A stretch of 64,000 nt of DNA, taken from the NCBI RefSeq assembly GCF_900566085.1, contig NZ_UPHT01000081.1:1-64000 (forward strand), read 5' to 3'. The notes under the pieces are model-generated. The model was not told the origin of the DNA and did no database searches. It worked only from the letters and a program-made list of their open reading frames with translations. The stretch comes from Mycobacterium attenuatum (GTDB lineage Bacteria > Actinomycetota > Actinomycetes > Mycobacteriales > Mycobacteriaceae). Of the stretch, positions 52,258 to 60,520 are shown in pieces. Numbering within the stretch: position 1 is the stretch's first letter; each line of letters begins with the position of its first letter. The translations under genes and the position numbers were made by a program.

Positions 52258-53526
52258 ATGAAATCAATTGACCAGCTAGCGGCGGACCCGAACTTCACGA
52301 CCGCCAAAACCGGTGCAAGCCGTTCGGTTTCATTTCTGCCCGACCCGCCCCGGGCCGAACGCCACTACACGGTGATCTCGGTGGACGATCACATCGTCGA
52401 ACCCCCCGACACCTTCACCGGCCGTCTGCCCCGCAGGTTCGCCGATCGGGCGCCGCGCGTCGTGGACACCGACGCCGGCGGCCAGACGTGGGTCTACGAC
52501 GGCCAGGTGTTGCCCAACGTCGGGTTCAACGCCGTGGTCGGACGCCCGGTCGCCGAGTACGGTTTCGACCCGATGCGCTTCGACGAAATGCGCAGGGGTG
52601 CATGGGATATCCATGAGCGAATCAAAGACATGGATCTCAACGGCGTCTACGCCTCCCTGAACTTTCCGTCGTTTCTGCCCGGGTTCGCCGGCCAACGGCT
52701 GCAACAGCTGACCGCCGATCGCGACCTGGCGCTGGCGTCGGTGCGGGCGTGGAACGACTGGCATCTGGAGGTGTGGGCGGGCTCTTATCCTGATCGGATC
52801 ATTGCATGCCAGCTGCCGTGGCTGCTGGATCCCGACGTCGGCGCGCAAATGATCTATGAGAACGCCGGGCGCGGCTTTCATGCCGTCACGTTCAGTGAGA
52901 ACCCAGCGATGCTGGGGTTGCCGAGTATCCATTCGGGCCATTGGGATCCGATGATGGCGGCGTGTGCCGAAACCGGTACCGTGGTCAACCTGCACATCGG
53001 CTCTTCGGGTTCGTCGCCGTCCACCACCGACGACGCGCCGCCGGATGTCGTGGGCGTGCTGTTTTTCGCCTATGCCATCTCCGCCGCGGTCGACTGGTTG
53101 TACTCCGGTCTGCCCTGCAGATACCCCGACCTCAAAATCTGTTTGTCCGAGGGGGGAATCGGCTGGGTCGCGGGGTTGCTGGACCGTCTCGACCACATGC
53201 TGAGCTACCACCGGATGTATGGAACTTGGCAGGGCCTGGGTGAAAGGCTCACTCCAGCAGAAGTTTTCACCCGCAACTTCTGGTTCTGCGCGGTGGAGGA
53301 CAAGTCGTCGTTTGTTCTGCATGAGCGAATCGGCGCCGACAACATCATGCTGGAAGCCGACTACCCGCACTGTGATTCGACGTGGCCGCACACCCAGCAA
53401 ACGATCCACGATCAGATCAGCGGGCTGCCCGACGACGTGGTGCGCAAGGTCACCTGGCAAAACGCCGCGCGTCTGTATCGTCATCCGGTGCCGGTGCATA
53501 TTCAGCAGAACCCGGACGGATTCTGA
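52258..53526 (+). CDS. Amidohydrolase-2 family metal-dependent hydrolase
   Basis: 422 residues, starting six bases after the aldolase stop. The metal-binding opening is VISVDDHIVEPPDTF (about 40-54), which replaces the HxH form by DxH as in many actinobacterial members. Further landmarks: NFPSFLPGFAGQRL, NLHIGSSGSS (His about 246), LCLSEGGIGWVAGLLDRLDH-like segment and LEADYPHCDSTWPHT (Asp about 365). The ACMSD/amidohydrolase-2 group includes decarboxylases and C-C hydrolases. The actual substrate is unknown. It converges on the CBS gene with five bases between stops. Confidence 0.9.
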   Translation: MKSIDQLAADPNFTTAKTGASRSVSFLPDPPRAERHYTVISVDDHIVEPPDTFTGRLPRRFADRAPRVVDTDAGGQTWVYDGQVLPNVGFNAVVGRPVAEYGFDPMRFDEMRRGAWDIHERIKDMDLNGVYASLNFPSFLPGFAGQRLQQLTADRDLALASVRAWNDWHLEVWAGSYPDRIIACQLPWLLDPDVGAQMIYENAGRGFHAVTFSENPAMLGLPSIHSGHWDPMMAACAETGTVVNLHIGSSGSSPSTTDDAPPDVVGVLFFAYAISAAVDWLYSGLPCRYPDLKICLSEGGIGWVAGLLDRLDHMLSYHRMYGTWQGLGERLTPAEVFTRNFWFCAVEDKSSFVLHERIGADNIMLEADYPHCDSTWPHTQQTIHDQISGLPDDVVRKVTWQNAARLYRHPVPVHIQQNPDGF

Positions 53527-53531
53527 GCCGG

Positions 53532-53948
53532 TTAGTCGAGCTTCAAGTCGGCCTCGGCGCAGTAGACACCGAGCAGGTCGCGAGCCGAAACGATCCCACC
53601 CGGAACGCCACCGTGTTCCACCAGAATATGGCGGATGTAATGCTCCATCATCTGATTGGCCACCTCGTCGACGGTGGCCTCGGAGTCGCACCACACCAGC
53701 TTGGTGGTGGCTACATCAAGTGCCCGCACCGCGTTCGGGTCTTTCCCGGCGGCCACGACCCGGACGATGTCGCGCTCACTCACCAACGCTGCAGGGCGTT
53801 CGTCGTCGCCGATGACAATCGCTCCGACGTTGTCGGCGACCATCGCGTTGGCGACGTCGGCCACGGTGGCGTCGGCCACAACGCGCGCCACTGGGTCGCC
53901 CGTGACGGTGGAAATCGGCAGCGATCCGGCAGAAGGAAGGGTAGTCAC
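53532..53948 (-). CDS. CBS-domain pair protein
   Basis: 138 residues from a GTG at 53948. Two CBS modules: VADATVADVANAMVADNVGA to LVSERDIVRVV (about 22-68), and SEATVDEVANQMMEHYIRHI to GIVSARDLLGVY (about 88-130). CBS pairs bind adenosine nucleotides or similar ligands. In M. tuberculosis, small CBS proteins include Hrp1 (Rv2626c), a DosR-regulon member, and Rv2406c. A DosR-box-like motif lies 33-52 bases upstream. No other domain is attached. Confidence 0.9.
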   Translation of the reverse strand: MTTLPSAGSLPISTVTGDPVARVVADATVADVANAMVADNVGAIVIGDDERPAALVSERDIVRVVAAGKDPNAVRALDVATTKLVWCDSEATVDEVANQMMEHYIRHILVEHGGVPGGIVSARDLLGVYCAEADLKLD

Positions 53949-54286
53949 GCCACCATCTCACCCGGACCCGGCCGCTGGTTCTAGTGACTTGAGTCCTCAA
54001 ATCGGATGGCCTTAGTACCGGTGCCATTGCCAGGTTTTCCGACAGCCGTGCCGACGGGTCCAGGGACTGCGGCGGACCGCGCGGCAGCGCAGGTGTCGGG
54101 TAGCTGTCGACGCCCGAGTCGATGTCGAGTCATTGCCGACCTTCGCCTCGCAAGTTTTCTGCCGAGTTCAGTAGCAAACCCTGGGAAGTCGCTGTGAGTT
54201 CGGAACCTTACCCGCGAGTAGGTTTAGCGTCGGATTTGCCCCGATGACCGTCCGGTCACCGTCGGTGCTAGGCGAGGGAGGCCGAA
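53949..54286. other. Intergenic region between CBS and PE genes
   Basis: About 340 bases. It holds a DosR-box-like motif near the CBS gene, and upstream of the PE gene a GGAACC (54202-54207) followed after 14 bases by GGTTTAGCGT, containing TAGCGT (54225-54230) as a possible -10. GGAAC spaced in this way resembles an ECF sigma site, but only loosely. No ORF in it has support. Confidence 0.45.
53981..54000 (-). promoter_or_regulatory. DosR-box-like palindrome upstream of CBS gene
   Basis: CTAGTGACTTGAGTCCTCAA matches 15 of 20 positions of the DosR consensus TTSGGGACTWWAGTCCCSAA, with the GACT and AGTCC cores intact. Its centre is about 43 bases upstream of the CBS start codon. Confidence 0.4.
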
Positions 54287-55933
54287 ATGTCATTCATGTT
54301 CATGGTGCCGGAATTGGTTGAGTCTGCGGCGCAAGACCTGGTTGGTCTGCGCTGGGGGATCAACGAGGCCACCGCGGCCGCCGCGGCGCCCACGACCGGG
54401 ATCCTGGCAGCCGGCGCTGATGAGGTATCGGCGGCTATCTCGGCGTTGTTCAGCGCACACGGTCAGGAATTCCAAGCCGTCAGTGCTCAGGTTAAAGCCT
54501 TTCACGACGAGTTTGTGGGCCTATTGAGCGCTGGCACCAGTGCATATGCCAATGCGGAGGCCGCCGGCGCACGGACTCTGCTGAATGCGGTGAACGCGCC
54601 CGCCGAGGCGTTGCTGGGCGCGCCGTTGATCGGGACCGGCACCGCCGCGGCGAGGGCGCTTGCGAGCAGCGCCGCCGCGCTGGCGCCCGGCTCGATCCAG
54701 GCTGAGCTGCAAAGCATTTCGGCAACGATCAGCAACGCACCCGCCGCGCTTGGCACCTTCGGGGCCACCATCGCCGGACCTTACCAAACTTTGCTCACAA
54801 ATACGGTCGCCAACCTGCAAAGCCTCGGCAGTGCCGTGGCTGCCAATCCGGCGCCGTTCCTGCACCAGTTCATCACCAACCAGTTGGATTACGGCCACTT
54901 GGCCGCGACTGCGGTGCACAACGCCGTCACCAACTTCCCGGCGGTGTTGGCCAATGCGCCAGCGAATATCCAAGCCGCCTTCCGTGTCCTTGCGACTGCT
55001 GATCCAACAGCCTTCATACACCAGGTGATCACCAACCAGATGGGCTTTGCGCAGACGGTCGCCACGTCGCTGCAGAGTGCCGCCCACGACTTCAATACCG
55101 GATGGCAAGCCCTCCCGACGGCCTACCAAACGGCCTACCAGCAATTCATGGCGGGCAACGTCAATGGTGCGGTGGACACGCTCGGGTCCGGATTCGGAAA
55201 GCTGTTCATCACGGGATTCGATGTCTCCGTAGGCCCAATCGACCCCGCAGGTGATCCGCCACTGTTAACCATCACGCCGACAGGCACGCTGGGCGACTTA
55301 CTACCCATCTTCGCCATCCCAGGACAGATGGCACAGAACCTCACCAACCTGATCCCCGCATCCATTCCTGCCCAGATGGCGCAGAACGCTACCAACGTGA
55401 TCAAGGCCTTCACGAACACATCCCTGACGTCGGTCCTGCAACCGTTCGCAGATCCGACCAGCCCGATAGGTCTTGGAATTGTCATCGACGCCAACATGGG
55501 GTTGCCGCTGGCGCTGGCGATTGATGGGCTGGGCGGTCCGATCAGCGGGCTGAACGCGCTGGGATCCAGCGTGAGTACCTTTGTCAACGCGGTGCATACC
55601 GGAAATGCCTTGGGTGCCTTGGGCGTGACCCTGGACGCTCCGGCCGTCGTCGCCAACGGCTTCCTCAATGGTCAAATGACGTTCCCCCTGACGATTGACG
55701 TGGTGGGCATTCCCACGACCCTCAACCTGCCGTTCAGTGGAATTCTCGTTCCGCCGGGTACTTACAGCGCGGTCGAAGACCTCACAGGGCTTGGGCTGGG
55801 TCCGCTCTTTCTCAACTCAACCGTCACGGGCACGCCCCTCGGCGGTATCGTTCCCGGCCTGCTGGACTTTCTGCCAGAACAGCTAGTGGTGGCAATCGGC
55901 GCGCCCGCCCCGGCCGGATCGCTCGCTTCCTAA
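54287..55933 (+). CDS. PE-family protein with unique C-terminal domain
   Basis: 548 residues; the ATG follows GGGAGGCCGAA. Residues 1-95 are a PE domain (MSFMFMVPELVESAAQDLVG) ending with the type VII secretion signal YANAE (YxxxE, about 87). A linker (EALLGAPLIGTG) leads to about 420 residues without PGRS repeats. This contains two related segments of about 56 residues, opening NPAPFLHQFITNQLDYG and DPTAFIHQVITNQMGFA, and a closing Gly/Leu-rich beta-like part (LNLPFSGILVPPGTYSAV). It is presumably exported by an ESX system, probably ESX-5. No PPE partner is adjacent. The gene is slightly less GC-rich than its neighbours. Confidence 0.92.
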   Translation: MSFMFMVPELVESAAQDLVGLRWGINEATAAAAAPTTGILAAGADEVSAAISALFSAHGQEFQAVSAQVKAFHDEFVGLLSAGTSAYANAEAAGARTLLNAVNAPAEALLGAPLIGTGTAAARALASSAAALAPGSIQAELQSISATISNAPAALGTFGATIAGPYQTLLTNTVANLQSLGSAVAANPAPFLHQFITNQLDYGHLAATAVHNAVTNFPAVLANAPANIQAAFRVLATADPTAFIHQVITNQMGFAQTVATSLQSAAHDFNTGWQALPTAYQTAYQQFMAGNVNGAVDTLGSGFGKLFITGFDVSVGPIDPAGDPPLLTITPTGTLGDLLPIFAIPGQMAQNLTNLIPASIPAQMAQNATNVIKAFTNTSLTSVLQPFADPTSPIGLGIVIDANMGLPLALAIDGLGGPISGLNALGSSVSTFVNAVHTGNALGALGVTLDAPAVVANGFLNGQMTFPLTIDVVGIPTTLNLPFSGILVPPGTYSAVEDLTGLGLGPLFLNSTVTGTPLGGIVPGLLDFLPEQLVVAIGAPAPAGSLAS

Positions 55934-55949
55934 GCCTGCCGTCGCTGGC

Positions 55950-56732
55950 CTACGTGACCCAGTCGGGCTGCTGGTCAACGTCGACGGCGGAGAAGTCTTT
56001 GTGGCCCAGGCCGGCCACCGTGCCGCCGTCGACGACGAATTCCGAGCCGGTGGAGTAGCTCGACTCGTCACTGGCCAGATACACCACGAGGTTGGACACT
56101 TCCTGCGGTTCGGCGGCGCGGCCGAGCGCGGTTTGGAAAAGGTCCTCGGGCACCCATTGCGTCATGGGCGTCTTGACAAGCCCGGGATGAATGGAGTTCA
56201 CCCGGATTCCGCTGACTCCCAGCTCTACCGCCGTCGACTTGGTCAATCCTCGCACCCCGAACTTGGTCGCGGTGTAACCGTGGGAGGCCATGGTGCCGGC
56301 CAGCCCCTCGATCGAGGAGATGTTGATGATGGATCCGCGGCCGGCAGCCTTCATGGGTTTGACGACGGCGCGAATGCCCAGGAACACCCCGGTGAGGTTG
56401 ATGTCGAGAATCCGCCGCCATTCCGACAGCGCATAGTCTTCGATCGTCCCGATGTTGAGGATGCCGGCGTTGTTCACCAGAATGTCGAGCCTGCCGAATC
56501 TGTTCAGCGCCGCCTCGACTGCCGCCTCCCACCGAACGGGATCGGTGACGTCGAGGTGGACGTAGTGGGCGGCGTCGCCGAGTTCGGCGGCTACGGCGGC
56601 GCCCTCGTCGTCAAGAATGTCGCCGAAGACGACGTTGGCGCCCTCGGCCACCAATGCCCGCACGTGCGAGGCGCCCATGCCGCGGGCGCCACCGCTGACG
56701 AGTGCGACTTTGCCGGTCAGTCGGTTTGGCAT
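55950..56732 (-). CDS. fabG3: 3-alpha/20-beta-hydroxysteroid dehydrogenase, FabG3 (Rv2002)-like
   Basis: 260 residues, the length of Rv2002. The ATG at 56732 follows AAGGAG. SDR landmarks: VSGGARGMGASHVRAL (about 12-27), FGDILDDEG, NNAGILNIGTIEDYA, Ser in INISSIEGLAGTMA and Tyr/Lys in GYTATKFGV, then HPGLVKTPM. Several stretches match my memory of Rv2002 almost residue for residue (VVYLASDESSYSTG, EFVVDGGTVAGL). Rv2002 reduces 20-keto steroids with NADH. Upstream lie decamer repeats with a palindromic core. It is divergent from a methyltransferase gene and converges on the PE gene. Confidence 0.9.
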   Translation of the reverse strand: MPNRLTGKVALVSGGARGMGASHVRALVAEGANVVFGDILDDEGAAVAAELGDAAHYVHLDVTDPVRWEAAVEAALNRFGRLDILVNNAGILNIGTIEDYALSEWRRILDINLTGVFLGIRAVVKPMKAAGRGSIINISSIEGLAGTMASHGYTATKFGVRGLTKSTAVELGVSGIRVNSIHPGLVKTPMTQWVPEDLFQTALGRAAEPQEVSNLVVYLASDESSYSTGSEFVVDGGTVAGLGHKDFSAVDVDQQPDWVT

Positions 56733-56749
56733 GGGAAACTCCTTGGCAT

Positions 56750-56800
56750 TGTCTGACATTGTCTGACATTGTCTGACATTGTCTGGCATTGTTTGATCTT
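56750..56800. repeat. Palindromic decamer repeats in the fabG3 promoter region
   Basis: GTCTGACATT occurs three times exactly (56751, 56761, 56771), then as GTCTGGCATT and the weaker GTTTGATCTT. Each exact unit, with the preceding T, contains TGTC-T-GACA, a 9-base palindrome, repeated every ten bases (one helical turn). The array lies 18-68 bases upstream of the fabG3 start. Confidence 0.8.
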
Positions 56801-57005
56801 GGGTTGTGATCGGTAACCGCGGTCGCTCGGTAAGACTTGTCCTGCTCCAATAGTCGATCACGCGGGCAATCGCTTGGCGAGATTGGGCGCCGGGGCGCGA
56901 GCTCACATCCGCGAAGGCGACGGCCTCATCGGCGCGAAGTCGGCTTGAGTACGCTCGAGGTCGTCTGTGCGCGGGCCGGGGAGATCCGGAGATTGGTGGG
57001 CGCTT

Positions 57006-57824
57006 GTGGCCTCAGCCAAGGTCGACTTCAGTTCGGTCGCTTGGGGTTCCGTGGAATGGACCAACTTGGTGACCCTGTATCTGCGGGCCTATGACAGTCG
57101 TTGCCGCAAACCCATCCTGGGTGATCGGGCGGCCGCCGAAGCGGTGGACCGTATCGACTACGACTTCAAACGGATACATCGCACCTCGTTGCCGGCCACC
57201 AATCAGTATCTGGTGGTGCTGCGCGCCAAACAGTTCGACGAGTGGTGCGCGGACTTTCTTCGCCGCCACCCGGACGCGGTTGTGTTGCACCTTGGTTGCG
57301 GGCTGGACAGCCGACCATATCGCCTCGCGGTGCCCGCGACGGTGCTGTGGTTCGATCTCGACCAGCCGGGCGTCATCGACCTGCGCCGCCGGCTCTACGA
57401 CGAAACGGACAGCTACCGCATGATCGGCTCGTCGGTGACCGACCCCGGGTGGCTGCAGCAGATTCCGGCTGGACGTCGCGCGTTGGTCGTCGCCGAAGGG
57501 CTGCTGATGTACCTCACCGAAGGCGATGTTCGACAGCTGCTCACGCGCCTGACCGACCGATTCGACCATGGCGAAATGCTTTTCGACACCACCTCTGCGC
57601 TAGGGCCGCGGCTCTCGAAGATCTTCACGAAAGGCATAGTCAAGTGGGGCATCGGCGATCTCCGAGACATTCAACTGTGGAACCCGAGGCTGCGTTTCCG
57701 CGAACGGACGTCTGCGCTGGCCAGCTACCGGCACATCGAGGCGGCCCCGGTGCGGTTGGTGTACCGGCTGCTGCACGCCACGCCGTTCGGCGACTATGAC
57801 GTCCTGAACCGCTTCGAATACTGA
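57006..57824 (+). CDS. SAM-dependent methyltransferase, leucine-carboxyl-methyltransferase-like
   Basis: 272 residues from GTG 57006 (VASAKVDFSSVAWGSVEWTN); a GTG at 56967 would add 13 residues. Motifs: LHLGCGLDSRPYRL (SAM loop, about 92-105), WFDLDQPGVIDLRRRL, VAEGLLMYLTEGDVRQLL and the closing DYDVLNRFEY. This is the LCM/TIGR00027-like family, abundant in mycobacteria as putative O-methyltransferases and including polyketide and tetracenomycin-type enzymes. The substrate is unknown. It is divergent from fabG3, and the SDR gene follows after 27 bases. In H37Rv a related gene (Rv2003c) lies beside Rv2002, as I recall. Confidence 0.85.
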   Translation: MASAKVDFSSVAWGSVEWTNLVTLYLRAYDSRCRKPILGDRAAAEAVDRIDYDFKRIHRTSLPATNQYLVVLRAKQFDEWCADFLRRHPDAVVLHLGCGLDSRPYRLAVPATVLWFDLDQPGVIDLRRRLYDETDSYRMIGSSVTDPGWLQQIPAGRRALVVAEGLLMYLTEGDVRQLLTRLTDRFDHGEMLFDTTSALGPRLSKIFTKGIVKWGIGDLRDIQLWNPRLRFRERTSALASYRHIEAAPVRLVYRLLHATPFGDYDVLNRFEY

Positions 57825-57838
57825 GCTGCCGCATCGGC

Positions 57839-57844
57839 TAGCGT
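57839..57844 (+). promoter_or_regulatory. -10 hexamer TAGCGT before SDR gene
   Basis: It ends eight bases before the ATG at 57852, so the predicted leader is zero or one base. It lies after the methyltransferase stop, giving the SDR its own start. Confidence 0.45.
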
Positions 57845-57851
57845 CAAACGT

Positions 57852-58649
57852 ATGGAACTGACCGGCAAGGCCGTCCTGCTCACCGGTGCCACCGGCGGCC
57901 TCGGACGTGCGATCGCCACCGCACTGGCCGACCGCGGTGCGCGACTGATCCTGAGCTCCCGCAAAGCTGCGGACCTCGACCAGCTCGCGGCTTCCCTGAC
58001 CGGACGCGACCACCGAACCATCGTCAGCGACCTGGCCGATTCCGGCGCCGCGGCTGCGTTACTCGCCGAAGCGGGGGAGATCGACGTTCTGGTTGCCAAT
58101 GCCGCGCTGCCGGCTTCCGGGAAACTGGACAGCTTCACCGCCGAGCAGGTGGACCGTGCGCTGCGGGTCAATCTCGAAGTGCCGGTACAGATGACGCGCG
58201 AACTCATTCCGGGGTTCATCGGGCGGGGGTCCGGGCACTTCGTCTTCCTTTCATCGATCTCCGGTAAGGCCCCCACACCGCGCGCTTCGCTTTATGCCGC
58301 AACAAAATTCGGTCTCCGGGGCTTTGCCCTGTGCCTTCGGGACGACCTGCGGCCGGCCGGGGTGGGGGTATCCGTCGTCAGCCCGGGGGCCATCGGCGGC
58401 GCCGGGATGTTCGCCGACTCGGGAGCCGCCATGCCGCCGCTGATCGGCACCGGCACCCCCGAACAGGTCGGTGCGGCCGTGGTCACGGCCATCGAGCGCA
58501 ATCGCGCCGAGGTCACCGTAGCCCCGCTGCGCCAGCGGGCGCTGGCTCGTTTCGCGGCAAACGCACCCGAGGTGTCGTCGCGGCTGGCCGGGGGCATCGT
58601 CGCCAAGGCGGCGGACGAGATCGCGGCCGGTCAGACCGACAAACGGTAA
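57852..58649 (+). CDS. Short-chain dehydrogenase/reductase
   Basis: 265 residues. LLTGATGGLGRAIATAL (about 9-25) is the cofactor loop, SSRK after strand 2 favours NADP, VANAALPASG is the NNAG equivalent, Ser lies in VFLSSISGKAP and Tyr/Lys in LYAATKFGLRGFAL. VSPGAIGGAGMF follows the usual PG turn. The tail (about 215-265) is Ala/Arg-rich and may pack across the dimer. The substrate is unknown. The lack of a ribosome site together with the nearby -10 fits a leaderless message. Confidence 0.9.
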   Translation: MELTGKAVLLTGATGGLGRAIATALADRGARLILSSRKAADLDQLAASLTGRDHRTIVSDLADSGAAAALLAEAGEIDVLVANAALPASGKLDSFTAEQVDRALRVNLEVPVQMTRELIPGFIGRGSGHFVFLSSISGKAPTPRASLYAATKFGLRGFALCLRDDLRPAGVGVSVVSPGAIGGAGMFADSGAAMPPLIGTGTPEQVGAAVVTAIERNRAEVTVAPLRQRALARFAANAPEVSSRLAGGIVAKAADEIAAGQTDKR

Positions 58650-58846
58650 CGGCGCGGCGCGGCTGGTGGGCGCCGGAAGCGACTGGCCACGGTATCGCTC
58701 TGCGATTGTATTGCCGCACGGCTTTTTCCAATCCCGTGTGGCCGCCGCGAGCCGTCCAAGCTCGCCTCGCCCACATCTACCTCCAGCTGGGTATCACCTG
58801 CCGTCCGATGGTTCAGCAAGCGCCCCGGTGATGGCATCCTGGCCTG
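58650..58846. other. Intergenic region, nothing recognised
   Basis: About 200 bases. CATCCT at 58835-58840, one mismatch from TANNNT, ends seven bases before the GTG of the next gene. I see no other signal. Confidence 0.4.
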
Positions 58847-59515
58847 GTGGGACTGTTGTTTCGGCTGCTCGAGTTGCTGGTTCTGGCCGCGCCGGTGATC
58901 GGTGTGATCTATGCCGGCATCCGGATGCTCGCGTCGGTCAACAAACGACGCGACGCGCCCGGAGATACCGGCCCGACTGACCTCGCGGGGGCCGGCCCCG
59001 GTGATATCGGCAATCAGGCATCACGCTGGCGGGCAATTCGACGCGCTCTCGATGCGCATGACCACACGGATGCGCGCTGGCTGGCCTACGAGCTTGACGC
59101 CGCCAAGCTCTTGGATTTCCCCGCCATGACCGACATGCGAGACCCGCTGACGACGGCCTTTCACAGGGCCAAGCTGGCGGCCGACTTCCACCGGCCGGTC
59201 CGGGCGGAAGATCTCGTCGACGACCGGGAAGGCGCGCGGCAGTACCTCGACGCCGTCGAAAGCTATGTGACCGCGTTCAATGCCGCCGAAGCGGAGGCAA
59301 CGCGCAAAGGCCGAAGCGACTTCTCCCGCGAGGAACGGCAGCGGCTGGCCCGCGCTCAGAGCTTGCTGCGGGTGGCGGCCGACCCCTCGGCGACGCAGCA
59401 GGAACGACAAAGAGCATATGGTTTGGCCCGTAGCGAGCTCGATGGCCTCATCGTGTTGCCCGGCAGCACCCGGACCAGCATCGAGCGCGGCATCGCCGGC
59501 GAACTCGACGGGTAA
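58847..59515 (+). CDS. Conserved hypothetical membrane protein
   Basis: 222 residues from GTG 58847. A single helix occupies residues 3-28 (LLFRLLELLVLAAPVIGVIY), followed by a charged cytoplasmic or external region that looks helical throughout. Landmarks are WRAIRRALDAHDHTDARWLA, FHRAKLAADFHRPV and LARAQSLLRVAADPSATQQE. The C-terminal third resembles a coiled coil with many Ala, Glu and Arg. I do not recognise a function; similar proteins occur in mycobacteria. A long hairpin separates it from the next gene, which is convergent. Confidence 0.75.
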   Translation: MGLLFRLLELLVLAAPVIGVIYAGIRMLASVNKRRDAPGDTGPTDLAGAGPGDIGNQASRWRAIRRALDAHDHTDARWLAYELDAAKLLDFPAMTDMRDPLTTAFHRAKLAADFHRPVRAEDLVDDREGARQYLDAVESYVTAFNAAEAEATRKGRSDFSREERQRLARAQSLLRVAADPSATQQERQRAYGLARSELDGLIVLPGSTRTSIERGIAGELDG

Positions 59516-59535
59516 GGCAGGGAACCTTTCCTGGG

Positions 59536-59593
59536 CGAGCAGCCGCGAAAGCCCCCGCGCGCCCGGCGTGTCGCGGGCTTTCGCGGCTGCTCG
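59536..59593. terminator. Long hairpin between convergent genes
   Basis: Left arm CGAGCAGCCGCGAAAGCCC (59536-59554) and right arm GGGCTTTCGCGGCTGCTCG (59575-59593) pair perfectly over 19 bases around a 20-base loop that can extend the stem. It fits a bidirectional terminator, without a T-tract. Confidence 0.65.
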
Positions 59594-59597
59594 GCGA

Positions 59598-60476
59598 TCA
59601 ACCGGCGTCACTGTGCAAGCGCACCATCCGCGTCGTGCTGCTCTCGTCAAGGTCGACCACATCACTGCGCGAGCGCAGAAAATCGCTGAACGACTTGAAG
59701 CCCAGCGACTTTTCACTGAACGAGGGGTCCATCCGTTTCATCTGCGCCTTGACCATGGAGTTGTGCTGCCAGTCCGCGTCATCTTTTTCCTGGCCGATCC
59801 GCAGCGCCCGTTCCAGCAATCTGGTGGCCGCGGCCTGCGGGTCGGGCGGCGTCGGCTCCTCGTCGGGCTCTGCGGTGCTGGCATGCCGTCCGCGCTTCTT
59901 GGGCTGCGCGGCCACCACGGTGGTGGATATCCCTGGCAGTGTGTCGTAGGTGACGAACTCGTCGCAGGCCGCGGCCAGCGATTGACTGCTGGCACCGGCC
60001 ACGCCGATGCCCACGACGTAGCGGCCCAGCCGCTTGCAGCGTTGCGCGAGCGCAATGTAGTCGGAGTCGCCGCCGACGATCACCACATGGGTCAGGTCGG
60101 GCAGCCGGAACATGTCCTCGACCGCGTCGACGGCCAGCCGGATGTCGGCTCCGTTCTTGCCGTAGGCGGCTGCGGGGAACAATTGCACCAGATCGACCGC
60201 GCGCCCGACCAGCTGGCCGTGGTAGCGGGCGTTCACCTCGGCCGACCAGTCGGCGTAGGCCCGGGTGAGCACCAGGGTGCCGAACGAGGAGGCGAAGTCC
60301 ATGATGGCGCCCAGGTCGACGGTTGCCGCCCGCAGCCGCTCGGTGTCCAGACCCTTGGCCTTGTCCTTTTGGAAGGTGCCGCGCCCGTGTACTTGGTCGT
60401 AGCGCGAGATCACGATGTTGTCGAAATCGAAGTAGACGGCCACCCGGGTCGCGCTGGAATCGGTCATGATCGTCAT
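59598..60476 (-). CDS. NYN-domain putative ribonuclease with OST-HTH/LOTUS domain
   Basis: 292 residues from the ATG at 60476; a GTG at 60497 or an ATG at 60467 are alternatives. Residues 5-165 form a PIN-like NYN domain with acidic residues at VYFDFDNIV, GADIRLAVDAVED and VIVGGDSDYIAL, the usual metal-binding set. A basic, Pro-rich linker (KKRGRHAST) joins it to a C-terminal OST-HTH/LOTUS domain (about 215-285; SFSEKSLGFKSFSDFLRSRS). NYN proteins act on RNA; LOTUS domains bind RNA, often G-rich. The gene is divergent from the thiolase-like gene with 44 bases between. Confidence 0.88.
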   Translation of the reverse strand: MTIMTDSSATRVAVYFDFDNIVISRYDQVHGRGTFQKDKAKGLDTERLRAATVDLGAIMDFASSFGTLVLTRAYADWSAEVNARYHGQLVGRAVDLVQLFPAAAYGKNGADIRLAVDAVEDMFRLPDLTHVVIVGGDSDYIALAQRCKRLGRYVVGIGVAGASSQSLAAACDEFVTYDTLPGISTTVVAAQPKKRGRHASTAEPDEEPTPPDPQAAATRLLERALRIGQEKDDADWQHNSMVKAQMKRMDPSFSEKSLGFKSFSDFLRSRSDVVDLDESSTTRMVRLHSDAG

Positions 60477-60520
60477 CGTGCCGTGTGTCACCGCCACATG
60501 GCATCAGAAACGGAGTGACA

